Source: Lachnospiraceae bacterium (GTDB lineage Bacteria; Bacillota; Clostridia; Lachnospirales; Lachnospiraceae). From it: a stretch of DNA of 64,000 nt. Below, piece after piece: positions 56,243-64,000 of the stretch. Made by a program: the position numbers and the translations under genes. Where the stretch lies: contig JAFQVJ010000040.1 of the NCBI GenBank assembly GCA_017408025.1, positions 26,934 to 90,933 of the forward strand, written 5' to 3'. Positions within the stretch are counted from its first letter, which is position 1, and each line of letters opens with the position of its first letter. The notes beneath the pieces were generated by a model. That model worked only from the letters and a program-made list of their open reading frames with translations. It did no database searches and was not told the DNA's origin.

Positions 56243-56366
56243 CATCTTACTTCTCCTTCATGTTTATTTTGACGTGCACACGTCAGATATATTACTATAA
56301 TAACATCTGTTTTTTATAAAAACAGAGCAAGTCAGTCGGATATTATCCAAAATTTATCGAAAAAAT

Positions 56367-57484
56367 TCATTTTCCTATGCTGCCTAGATATCCACGACCA
56401 TCACTTAATGCCGCATATCTAGATTAAGTTTCACCATTGGTTGCATCTATCATTGCTATGTGTCCATCCCTTAAAACAATCCCAAGCAATTCTTGTTCTA
56501 TAGCTTTTATATTGTATATACTACTAATCTGCCCCAATGAATACTCAGTTGCAACACTTGTATTTTCTAAAATATCTAAAACGTTAAGTCTTCCATCTAT
56601 ATAATAAAAACCATATCTTCCACTAACACTTAACCCATCCGACTGTGTTCCCTGATAATAAGCTCTCATCTTTTCTACAATTTCTTTTACCGTTCCATCA
56701 TTATTATATACATATATCGAGGTCATAGGCGAATAAATATCATCAGCAGCATAATCTGTACAAAATATTACAAGTTCCCCTTCTATGTATCGTGCACTAA
56801 TGGCATCCGCGTCTTCTCTGCCACATAGCTGAACCAGCTTATGTAAATTTTTTCCATCAAAATACATAGTATCTTCTATATCTTTGTCATAAGGACTGCA
56901 TTGGACAAATCTGATGATACCGCTATATTCACCACCATAACCTCACTGCCCAAAGTATCATCTAATAAAGGTTTTACCGTTTGACTTTTTAAATCACAAA
57001 GTTGAAAATCCGTTTGCCCTTCCTGTGGAAGTATTCTACTAACAAGTACAACATCTGTGTTGCCAGCTATAGCCTCAATCGCTACATCAGCTGACATAGA
57101 TTCATCAACATAAACGCTTATTTCTTCGTCTATCTCGCACCATTTGAAATTCAACTCATATGCTTCATTGTCACATATATAAGAGGATGCAAAATCTACC
57201 ATATCAATCTCGCACAACTGTCCGCCCTTATAATAGTACTTTTCAGTTACATTATCGTGCCATACTCTGCCACTATGACCATAATCATTTATATCCAACA
57301 CCAATATAGGCTCAATGTTCTCCTGCCGAACCACAATTTCAGATGTTGTCTCAGTTGTAACCTCTACCTCGCTTTTGCTCTGTGTAGGTGTGTCCGATAT
57401 ATTATCCGATTCTTCATCACAGCCTGAAATGAAGCCCATCGTAAATATGGGTAATAGAATCAAGTATACTAATTTTCTCTTCAT
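56367..57484 (-). pseudogene. Lipoprotein gene with frameshift and premature stop
   Basis: The gene starts at 57484 with a lipobox (FISGC) and an acidic Ser/Thr linker. The frame breaks at about 56889-56893: the bases CTTAT fit a lost T (CTTTAT), which would join NAVL to YDKDIEDTMYFDGKNLHKL. The second frame then ends at TAA 56424-56426 after ATNGET, while the same frame continues with SRYAALSDGRGYLGS. That continuation matches ETQSGYAVLSDGRGYP in the intact lipoprotein at 57867, so TAA probably replaced CAA. It ends at TGA 56367. It is a decayed member of the same lipoprotein group. Confidence 0.7.
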
Positions 57485-57515
57485 GGTACTGATTACCTCT
57501 TTTTTATATTCTTAA

Positions 57516-57770
57516 CTATTCTGCGCAGATTGAATCACGTAATGAATATGTCGCAGTAACATTTTTTTGCTCGTTTACATATATAGCCACCTCCAGTAGT
57601 AGCCTTCCAAACATGTAAACTCTTTGTATGTATGCATCCACAGGTAGTACACACCTTCCAATGCCTTGTTGTATCATATACCCATGTACCTGTTTCAACA
57701 TTAACAATACACTCCCTTGCATTTAACTGACTCATACCATTATACGTATCTGTCGTACAACCAATTTCAT
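57516..57770 (-). pseudogene. Truncated paralogue remnant with zinc-ribbon-like end
   Basis: The upstream sequence (AAAATATTATAC[A/G]AGGAGA before ATGAA) is nearly the same as that of the SpoIID-domain gene at 60501, but the coding part is only about 80 codons and in a different frame from its ATG. One frame reads TTRHWKVCTTCGCIHTKSLH, then VWKATTGGGYICK, similar to the C-terminal GHGHKCATCGYVRLSAHTW of that protein. It looks like a copy that lost its middle and frame. It could be a short functional zinc-ribbon peptide, but no start with a ribosome site fits that frame. Confidence 0.55.
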
Positions 57771-57830
57771 TATTGCTTCTCCTCGTATAATATTTTTACA
57801 TGGTCTTCCATTCAAATAAATATTACAATG
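57771..57830 (-). repeat. Duplicated upstream region lacking the palindrome
   Basis: ATTCAAATAAATATTACAAT here matches ATTCAAAGAAATATTACAAT at 60625-60645, and ATATTATAC followed by AGGAGA matches the leader of the 60501 gene. The whole palindrome found at 60566-60620 is missing between CCATG and the leader, consistent with a deletion between short CATG repeats. Confidence 0.6.
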
Positions 57831-57866
57831 CAAATCTCATAACAACATTTCTATGTAACGCTATAC

Positions 57867-59081
57867 CTATAATCCTTCAATAACAGCAATCACCTCTTCC
57901 TTAGTAAAACATTCTTTATTTAGAAATATCCAATTACTTTCTGTATCATCTACCATATCTATAATACACCAATAATATGAGTATCGCTCTCCCTCAGGTA
58001 TATCATATTCTATAATATCTGTATTTGTATAAAGCTCAAATTCTACTTCACAGAGATAACAGCTCTTAATTTTTACATAATTTGATGCGGTTTGATGATT
58101 TATCGACAAGCTTGGAGTACCATCTCCATTATATAAATGCTCACCGCAATATTCTTCACACCAGCCAGCCGATACCCACAAATCATTTATTAATGCATCT
58201 GCATATTTGGTATTAGGCTCATATCCTTTTTTTATAATAGGATAGCCTCGACCATCGCTTAATACCGCATATCCAGATTGAGTTTCATCATCTATGTCCA
58301 CCCCTTCTGGCAACGCTAATGGTAAATCAAATGAGTTAAATATCTCTGGTGAATTGCTTCTGAAATGAATGGTACTCAATATCTCTAATGCTTGCTCCTT
58401 AGAAAAATACTCTTCATTCAAATACAATACATAGCACAAATCATCAGCAACATCTTCTTTTGTAAAAAAAACATACCAGTATTTTGTAAACTCTCCATTT
58501 GTTGTAGGATGGTCAAAGGAATACTCTGCTACGGCTGCCAACCCGCCTGCATATTCTGTCTGCTCCACCTCTGATATCATTTTTCCACCATCAGGTCTGT
58601 AATTTACTTTTGCTATCTTACCTTCTTTAATCTCCAATATCTTATAATATCCATTGTCACATATTCCGATGCCTCCAGGGCCGCTTCGAGCATCGTTTTC
58701 ACCTGTAACAACACTACCTTTATATAATAGGCATCCACTAAATATATCATTATTATTTTCATAGCAGTTACCAAATGTATAACCATTTATTGATGCCAAC
58801 GTGAGCCACATGTCCAATGTGTATCGATTCTCAGAAGTACCTTGATTCAAGGAAGAATCATCCTCTGTGTTTTTATCTGTTGTTTGTTGTTCATTTTTGC
58901 CAGTTGTTGCGTCATTCAGCAAATCACTTGTTCCTTCAGTTGTCATGTCAACACCTGATGTTTCCATACTTATTGCTTCTGAATCATTTACATTATTTTT
59001 GCTTATTTCGTCATCACCACCGCAACTACATCCGCATAAAAAAGCTGATGCTAAAATGACTGTATATATTAATTTTTTCAT
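57867..59081 (-). CDS. Lipoprotein of module II, unknown function
   Basis: A 404-residue lipoprotein: signal FLCGC with lipobox, a Ser/Thr/Asp-rich linker to about residue 85 (TTEGTSDLLNDATTGKNEQQ), then two related globular halves with YYWCIIDMVDD and YWYVFFTKEDVADDLCYVLYL blocks, each followed by a LNEEYFSKEQALEIL or LNKECFTKEEVIAVI helix. The internal repeat suggests two copies of one domain. I know no function. It shares the ETQSGYAVLSDGRGYP segment with the broken lipoprotein next to it. It follows the SpoIID gene by 34 bp. Confidence 0.7.
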   Translation of the reverse strand: MKKLIYTVILASAFLCGCSCGGDDEISKNNVNDSEAISMETSGVDMTTEGTSDLLNDATTGKNEQQTTDKNTEDDSSLNQGTSENRYTLDMWLTLASINGYTFGNCYENNNDIFSGCLLYKGSVVTGENDARSGPGGIGICDNGYYKILEIKEGKIAKVNYRPDGGKMISEVEQTEYAGGLAAVAEYSFDHPTTNGEFTKYWYVFFTKEDVADDLCYVLYLNEEYFSKEQALEILSTIHFRSNSPEIFNSFDLPLALPEGVDIDDETQSGYAVLSDGRGYPIIKKGYEPNTKYADALINDLWVSAGWCEEYCGEHLYNGDGTPSLSINHQTASNYVKIKSCYLCEVEFELYTNTDIIEYDIPEGERYSYYWCIIDMVDDTESNWIFLNKECFTKEEVIAVIEGL

Positions 59082-59115
59082 GTTATAATTCCTCTAATCT
59101 TGTTTTATCTCTATA

Positions 59116-60501
59116 TTACTGTGCTACAACCGTTTGAGATTTATATCCACATACACTACATTGATAATATGAAACCGATTTTACCCATGTATGTGCTGAC
59201 AAACGAACATATCCGCATGTCGCGCATTTGTGTCCATGCCCTGTATTTGTTGTATAATAAGCCGCCAATACTTTATGGCTAGAGCAAATCACAATTGGAC
59301 CTTTCGTTATTTTCTCTCCCACGGCAGAATCATAATAATAATGCAATATCTTCTTGTAATCATATCCTTTCACCGTTGCAAGATAATTTGCACCATTTTG
59401 ATATAACAAAGATTCGCTTGTACTTGTACTGGCATTATATTTTCCAGCTCTATATGATGGATAGAATAGCTTTAATGTACCATCAAACATCATAACATTC
59501 CACACTGCATCCATTGCTGTTTTATTCTTTGAAAATGATGACAATTTACTTTCCAAACTCCAATTATACACTTGATCATTTTTGTCATCTATATCATACT
59601 GCGCAGTTGCACTATATGGATATAAACACCTATACCAAGCAAGGTTTCTAACACATAAACTAAATGCTTTCAACGCTTCTATATGTACTGTTGTAGCACC
59701 ATCTGTTCCACTACCAAATTCTCCCGCACTTACAACATAACAGTAATTTTTAAAATTCTTACTCACAATCGCACCAGTAGATGTATTCTTTACACGTATG
59801 TTCGTCGGAAAAACATATGATGATAATGTTTTTGGTGTGTATGTTGCCATTAAACTTATACCATCATTTAAATCAGTTTCTGCAACCACTTCAAAATCAT
59901 CTAATTCCTCGAACATCGAAATTCTATTACATACATAATTTTCATATTGTTCTTCTGTCAGCTCAAAATCATCATTTCCGATAGCATCGAAAATAATACT
60001 CTCACAAGCCACCGAAAATTCTGCAATTTTTCTTTTATTATTTTCGGTCACCATTACCATTTGATAGTAATTGTTTCCATCTACGTGATACTGATTCGAA
60101 GTTTTAACACTACATTCCAACCACACTAAATATATTTTTACATCTTCAAACTTGTCATAGAAAACCTCAATTTCTTCGTTTTCCATTTCTGTGATGCCAT
60201 AATCACTTATGTATTTTACATTGTATATTCCAATATGGTCTTTTTTGTTTTGTGCATCTGCAAAAAACTTATCCAAATTTTTCTCTTCTTCCCCGCAAAA
60301 ACACTTTGCCAACTGAGCATACATATTTTTATTTACATTGTCAACATATTTGTCTAAGACTTTCTCGTCCTTCTCAACCAAATTTGTACCCTCTTGTTTA
60401 GCTATATCTCCATTTTCTTTATTAGGCATACCTAATAATACCCCATTAAACATCATTATTAGACATAATGATATCATTGCAATTCCTTTAATCTGCTTCA
60501 T
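59116..60501 (-). CDS. Secreted SpoIID/LytB-domain protein with C-terminal zinc-ribbon-like end
   Basis: A 461-residue exported protein with an N-terminal signal segment (GIAMISLCLIMMFNGVLLG). Residues about 60-220 are unassigned. From about 235 a SpoIID/LytB-like domain can be followed: RVKNTSTGAIV, SAGEFGSG with a possible catalytic Glu, VHIEALKAFSLCVRNLAWY (matching EALKAQAVAARTYA), NDQVYNW and YKKILHYYYDSA. SpoIID is a lytic transglycosylase of peptidoglycan; here the match is partial. The end has two CxxC pairs (HKCATCGYVRLSAHTW, YYQCSVCGYKSQ), probably zinc-binding. It is the first structural gene of module II, preceded by a palindrome. Confidence 0.65.
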   Translation of the reverse strand: MKQIKGIAMISLCLIMMFNGVLLGMPNKENGDIAKQEGTNLVEKDEKVLDKYVDNVNKNMYAQLAKCFCGEEEKNLDKFFADAQNKKDHIGIYNVKYISDYGITEMENEEIEVFYDKFEDVKIYLVWLECSVKTSNQYHVDGNNYYQMVMVTENNKRKIAEFSVACESIIFDAIGNDDFELTEEQYENYVCNRISMFEELDDFEVVAETDLNDGISLMATYTPKTLSSYVFPTNIRVKNTSTGAIVSKNFKNYCYVVSAGEFGSGTDGATTVHIEALKAFSLCVRNLAWYRCLYPYSATAQYDIDDKNDQVYNWSLESKLSSFSKNKTAMDAVWNVMMFDGTLKLFYPSYRAGKYNASTSTSESLLYQNGANYLATVKGYDYKKILHYYYDSAVGEKITKGPIVICSSHKVLAAYYTTNTGHGHKCATCGYVRLSAHTWVKSVSYYQCSVCGYKSQTVVAQ

Positions 60502-60565
60502 TTGTTAATCTCCTTGTATAATATTTTTTGCATGCACTTTTAATTTATCATAAGCCCAAAAACCA

Positions 60566-60620
60566 GACCATGGCAAAAGTGTGAAAATTTTTTTAACTTT
60601 TTCACACTTTTGCCATGGTC
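60566..60620. promoter_or_regulatory. 22-bp palindrome, candidate operator of module II
   Basis: Perfect arms 60566-60587 and 60599-60620 (GACCATGGCAAAAGTGTG core) with an 11-nt loop lie between the regulator gene and the SpoIID-like gene. On the minus strand a possible promoter TTGCCA-18 nt-TATGAT has its -35 inside the palindrome. It could also be the terminator of the regulator gene, but the T-run that follows is short. Confidence 0.55.
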
Positions 60621-60663
60621 TTTTATTCAAAGAAATATTACAATACAAAACATTAAAATAGAA

Positions 60664-62463
60664 TCATATTACATCCAATTCTACTCCTATTGACATGCAC
60701 ATGTCTTCAATTTTACCTTTGATTTTCTCATCGCCGTATATATTCGAAGTAACATAGCACCATTCTGCCATTTTTTTACACATCGCCTTGTCAGCCTGAT
60801 CTATGTTGCTTTTTTCATTTATTACATTCCAAACATAACCATATGCCAAATATGGAATATATGGCATGAAGTCTATGGCTATGCTTCCCTTCACCGCTCT
60901 CATAACATAGTCATTAGCTTCATCAATATATCCAGCCTCCCCCAATACATCTCCCAAATTTTCACAAACACTCACATACCCATAGCATTTATTTCTATAA
61001 GAACACCTATATACATTTTCAAGCTGCCTTAAGTATCTAATAGATTCCTCAATATTTTTCTGTCGCTTATATATTTTTATCAATTTTTCGAAAAGTAGCA
61101 TTTCGTTCTCAAGCAGTATCACATTATCTAATTTTTGAGTTTTAAAATCTCCAAGACTTTTAGATAACAAATCTTCTAGCTCGGCTTCAGGTTCACTACT
61201 TTTTCCCGTTTTCATAACCTGTATCTGCTCTCTCATGGAATATATGTATTGCTTACTATTTATTGATGTAAGTTCATATTTCGCAACTATCCCATCCAAT
61301 ATTTTTTCCATTGCGTCTGGATTACCAGCATTAATTCCATCATTTATCTTATTAAGCTCATCAAAAACTGTGTAATCATAAGTATCCACGCTTGCTATAT
61401 GTGTATCACCAGACATTTTCACAGCTTGAAGAAGTGGTGTCTTTAGTCTTCCCCGCAACACATATCTATTATTCTCTAGTCTGGATATTGTCGATGTATC
61501 ACATATTTCCCCCGCTAAATCCTCTTGCGTCATACCCAACATTTTTCTCCGTTGCCTTATAACTGCATTTACACTATATGCCTTATCCTCCACATATCTA
61601 GGGAAATAATCCTGGATATCTCTGACACCATATTCCTTATTCCTGCTCTTTAAAGTGTCAAGATATTTCTTTTCCTTGCTCATATCCTCCCCACATTTTT
61701 CACGACATACTATCGACTGTTGCCATATGTCTGCGAAAAAAGTGATTGTCTGTGCTTTTTTTACCTCATCATATACTTTCATACATATCGGTTTTGCCTT
61801 CTCATAGCTCTGTTTTCTTATATAATACTCTACGAGTAAATATCCTGGATATCTGTACAACATAGCTCTTTCACTTCTGTCATATCTATCCTGTTCAAGA
61901 TATTTTAATATACGCTTGTACAATCCGACTGCCTCTTCCTCTTGACCTATGAGCTCCATACATCTTACATATTGCTGAATCAGCATCATCTCCATAGTAC
62001 TGTATAGATAATCTTCAAATTTATCTATCTCAAAATGTGGAATCGTACACTGTATTCCCTTCAATAGCTTTCCCATATACTGCTGTGGCTTTGCACCTGT
62101 TCTAAACATAAGCTCACACTCCAGTAAAATTATAGCTTGTATATCCCACTTCTCTACAGCTTTACATTTATACTCTTCCACTATTTTTTTTGCTTCGGAG
62201 TATTTCCCTTCATCTATACAATCCTGTATATTCCAGCGCATTTCCAACAGTTCATACTCATCGCCGTCTACAAGAGTCTCAAATCTACCACTATATTTTC
62301 CCAATCTTTGATATAACGCTTCAAACAATAATTTTCCAACACTTCGCTCACCATTTTCAATATATGTAAGTGCTGTGTTACTCACTAAACCATACCCTAA
62401 GGCTCGTCTTGATATCTTATACCTCTTTCTTATATTACCTATCAACATTCCGGAATATAACAT
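60664..62463 (-). CDS. Large XRE-type regulator with two HTH segments and helical repeats
   Basis: A 599-residue protein. The ATG at 62463 is chosen for its AGGAGG; a start 11 codons earlier has no ribosome site. An N-terminal HTH lies near residues 6-55 (IGNIRKRYKISRRALGYGLV), helical repeats follow, a second HTH is near 300-340 (VIRQRRKMLGMTQEDLAGEI, with TSTISRLENNR) and TPR-like repeats continue to the end. The order equals that of the module I regulator at 8741-10630. RRNPP-family sensors have one HTH and TPRs; the doubled HTH is unusual. Minus-strand TATAAT at 62508-62513 is a probable -10 box. Confidence 0.82.
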   Translation of the reverse strand: MLYSGMLIGNIRKRYKISRRALGYGLVSNTALTYIENGERSVGKLLFEALYQRLGKYSGRFETLVDGDEYELLEMRWNIQDCIDEGKYSEAKKIVEEYKCKAVEKWDIQAIILLECELMFRTGAKPQQYMGKLLKGIQCTIPHFEIDKFEDYLYSTMEMMLIQQYVRCMELIGQEEEAVGLYKRILKYLEQDRYDRSERAMLYRYPGYLLVEYYIRKQSYEKAKPICMKVYDEVKKAQTITFFADIWQQSIVCREKCGEDMSKEKKYLDTLKSRNKEYGVRDIQDYFPRYVEDKAYSVNAVIRQRRKMLGMTQEDLAGEICDTSTISRLENNRYVLRGRLKTPLLQAVKMSGDTHIASVDTYDYTVFDELNKINDGINAGNPDAMEKILDGIVAKYELTSINSKQYIYSMREQIQVMKTGKSSEPEAELEDLLSKSLGDFKTQKLDNVILLENEMLLFEKLIKIYKRQKNIEESIRYLRQLENVYRCSYRNKCYGYVSVCENLGDVLGEAGYIDEANDYVMRAVKGSIAIDFMPYIPYLAYGYVWNVINEKSNIDQADKAMCKKMAEWCYVTSNIYGDEKIKGKIEDMCMSIGVELDVI

Positions 62464-62645
62464 AATATACCTCCTCTCTACCCTTTTCACTGACACATTT
62501 ATCTCCTATTATACCTTATTCCTCGTTTAACAGCCATCACATTATTGTATTTTTATAAATTCCATTGAATCCCATCCTCACCTTTGATATAATAAAATTA
62601 TTGTTATCGTTTATAATATAATATTACAAGAAATGAGGTAAAAAT

Positions 62646-63716
62646 ATGAGAATTGGAATGCTTACAAGCGGTGGTGACTGCCAGAGCTTAAATGCTACAA
62701 TGCGTGGAGTTGCCAAGGCACTTTACAACAACTTAAAGGATGTTGAAATTATTGGTTTTATCGAAGGGTACAAAGGTCTTATGTATGAGGACTACAGAGT
62801 CATGACTCCAAACGATTTCTCTGGAATTCTTACACAAGGTGGTACTATCATCGGCACTTCCAGACAACCATTTAAGCTGATGAGGACTCCTGATGCAAAA
62901 GGTAATGATAAGGTTGAGTTGATGAAAAAAACATACAAAAAACTCAAGCTGGAGTGTCTTGTAGTATTAGGTGGAAATGGTTCACAGAAAACTGCAAATC
63001 TTTTACGCGAGGAAGGATTAAATATCGTTTCTCTTCCAAAGACAATCGACAATGACTTGTGGGGCACTGACATGACATTTGGTTTCCAAAGTGCAGTAAA
63101 TATAGCTTCTGACGCTATTGACTGTATTCATACGACTGCTGCCAGCCATGGTCGTGTATTTATTGTAGAAGTTATGGGACACAAAGTAGGATGGCTTACA
63201 CTTCATGCAGGTATCGCATCTGGTGCAGATATCATACTCATTCCTGAGATTCCATATGATATCGATAAGGTAGTTTCTGCTATTAACAAGCGTACAAAAG
63301 CCGGCAAACGTTTCTCTATACTTGCCGTAGCAGAGGGCGCTATATCTAAGGAAGATGCTAAGCTTAGCAAAAAGGAATATAAAGCAAAGCTTGCAGAATC
63401 ACCTTATCCATCAGTTTCTTATGAGATTGGTAAGCGCATAGAAGAAAAAACAGGTCAGGAGATTCGTGTAACTATCCCAGGACATACGCAGCGTGGTGGT
63501 AGCCCATGTCCGTATGACAGAGTTTTATCCTCAAGATTTGGTGCTGCAGCAGCACAGATGATATTGGATAAGGATTACGGTAACATGGTGGGTATGAAAA
63601 ATGGTGAAGTCGTTAGAATACCATTAGCAGATGTAGCTGGCAAACTAAAGATGGTTGATCCTAAATGTTCTATTATAAAAGAAGCAAAGGCACTGGGCAT
63701 AAGCTTCGGCGACTAA
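62646..63716 (+). CDS. 6-phosphofructokinase (phosphoryl donor uncertain)
   Basis: A 356-residue enzyme of the PFK family, phosphorylating fructose 6-phosphate. It opens MRIGMLTSGGDCQSLNATMR; other motifs are GGTIIGTSRQPF, VVLGGNGSQKTANLL, PKTIDNDLWGTDMTFGFQSA, MGHKVGWLT and TIPGHTQRGGSPCPYDR. At the donor-selecting positions, GGNGS has the Gly of ATP enzymes while PKTIDND has the Lys of pyrophosphate enzymes, so donor specificity is mixed; ATP use is more likely. GAGG precedes the ATG. It is divergent from the module II regulator. Confidence 0.93.
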   Translation: MRIGMLTSGGDCQSLNATMRGVAKALYNNLKDVEIIGFIEGYKGLMYEDYRVMTPNDFSGILTQGGTIIGTSRQPFKLMRTPDAKGNDKVELMKKTYKKLKLECLVVLGGNGSQKTANLLREEGLNIVSLPKTIDNDLWGTDMTFGFQSAVNIASDAIDCIHTTAASHGRVFIVEVMGHKVGWLTLHAGIASGADIILIPEIPYDIDKVVSAINKRTKAGKRFSILAVAEGAISKEDAKLSKKEYKAKLAESPYPSVSYEIGKRIEEKTGQEIRVTIPGHTQRGGSPCPYDRVLSSRFGAAAAQMILDKDYGNMVGMKNGEVVRIPLADVAGKLKMVDPKCSIIKEAKALGISFGD

Positions 63717-63761
63717 CAATAACCAAAAAGTACTATTTCACAATTATATAATTCACATTAT

Positions 63762-63807
63762 AGGAAGATTGTATTTCCCCGTTATCACAGGCGACTGCAA
63801 CCTTCCT
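63762..63807 (+). terminator. Terminator of the phosphofructokinase gene
   Basis: AGGAAG...CTTCCT with an inner TTG/CAA extension around one mismatch lies 45 bp after the stop and is followed by a TTTTTT run. Confidence 0.65.
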
Positions 63808-63810
63808 TTT

Positions 63811-63987
63811 TTATGCCCTCAATACTTTTATTATCCTCTACACCGATTATCTGTGTTTATTTTAAACGCGCTTTTTTCGAGAACTCGGAACTTTCTAAAC
63901 GCCCTTTTTCGAAGAGTTTATTACAGTTCGTCTTTTATATGTCAGACAATATTGCTACAGGCGGTGTGCCATAGTAAGAACATACCA
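63811..63987. other. Intergenic tail with a short direct repeat
   Basis: No gene is visible. AAACGCGCTTTTTTCGAG at 63864 and AAACGCCCTTTTTCGAAG at 63897 form an imperfect repeat with a 33-bp spacing. Confidence 0.4.
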
Positions 63988-64000
63988 AGATCGGAAGAGC
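63988..64000 (+). other. Illumina universal adapter sequence at the end
   Basis: The final 13 bases, AGATCGGAAGAGC, equal the start of the standard Illumina adapter. The tract is almost certainly an untrimmed library artefact, not genomic. Confidence 0.9.

Noticed and set aside
63841-63920. Sixth copy of repeat family A near the contig end
   Set aside because: There is a partial likeness (GCG-T-rich-AAAGTT) on the minus strand, but the arms do not pair and the header is absent.

Overview
The window looks like a contig from an AT-rich, low-GC Firmicute of class Clostridia, most likely a Lachnospiraceae gut or rumen anaerobe. Support comes from an F-type ATP synthase operon with a sodium-type c subunit, a SpmB spore maturation protein, a YwmB-family protein, a hybrid-cluster-associated redox disulfide protein, a two-subunit transketolase, a SAM-I riboswitch and two very large XRE regulators carrying two HTH segments and helical repeats. 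I cannot name genus or species. I see no rRNA, tRNA, CRISPR array, transposase or prophage. The last 13 bases equal the Illumina universal adapter, so the right edge is probably a raw contig end.

Layout. 1-3.2 kb: 5'-truncated CCA-adding enzyme, an AI-2E family membrane protein and an RluA-type pseudouridine synthase. 3.2-10.6 kb: accessory module I, with a dual-HTH regulator, a short exported-peptide ORF converging on it, a perfect 25-bp palindrome, a secreted-protein gene broken by an in-frame TGA, a lipoprotein and two ABC-FtsX fusion proteins. 10.7-27.8 kb: housekeeping genes (metK with its SAM-I riboswitch, murA, aroK, pgsA, a flavin reductase, a sigma-like protein lacking region 4, a small alarmone synthetase, transketolase, an amidase, a GH18 lipoprotein, mecA) and a three-gene cluster of Ser/Thr kinase, lysine-less P-loop proteins and a CpaB/SAF-like membrane protein.

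27.9-41.9 kb: a large membrane-anchored protein, spmB, ywmB, the whole atp operon (atpZ to atpC), a dCMP deaminase, rpiB, a fossil of an LMW phosphatase gene and the threonylcarbamoyl-AMP synthase. 42-54.4 kb: one long leftward run dnaX-ybaB-recR followed by a MukF/MukE/MukB-like (JetA/JetB/JetC-like) SMC complex and a TPR-acidic-P-loop protein. No JetD nuclease is visible. This SMC locus, embedded behind recR, is the strongest candidate for an unusual system.

54.5-62.5 kb: accessory module II, again headed by a dual-HTH regulator followed by a long palindrome and a cluster of secreted proteins and lipoproteins: a SpoIID-domain protein, an intact lipoprotein, a truncated paralogue remnant, a lipoprotein broken by frameshift and stop, and a papain-like peptidase broken by an A-tract frameshift and a TAA. 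62.6-63.7 kb: 6-phosphofructokinase. Two dispersed intergenic repeat families are present: a hairpin element with matched changes in both arms (five copies) and a 113-bp element (three tandem copies plus one diverged copy).
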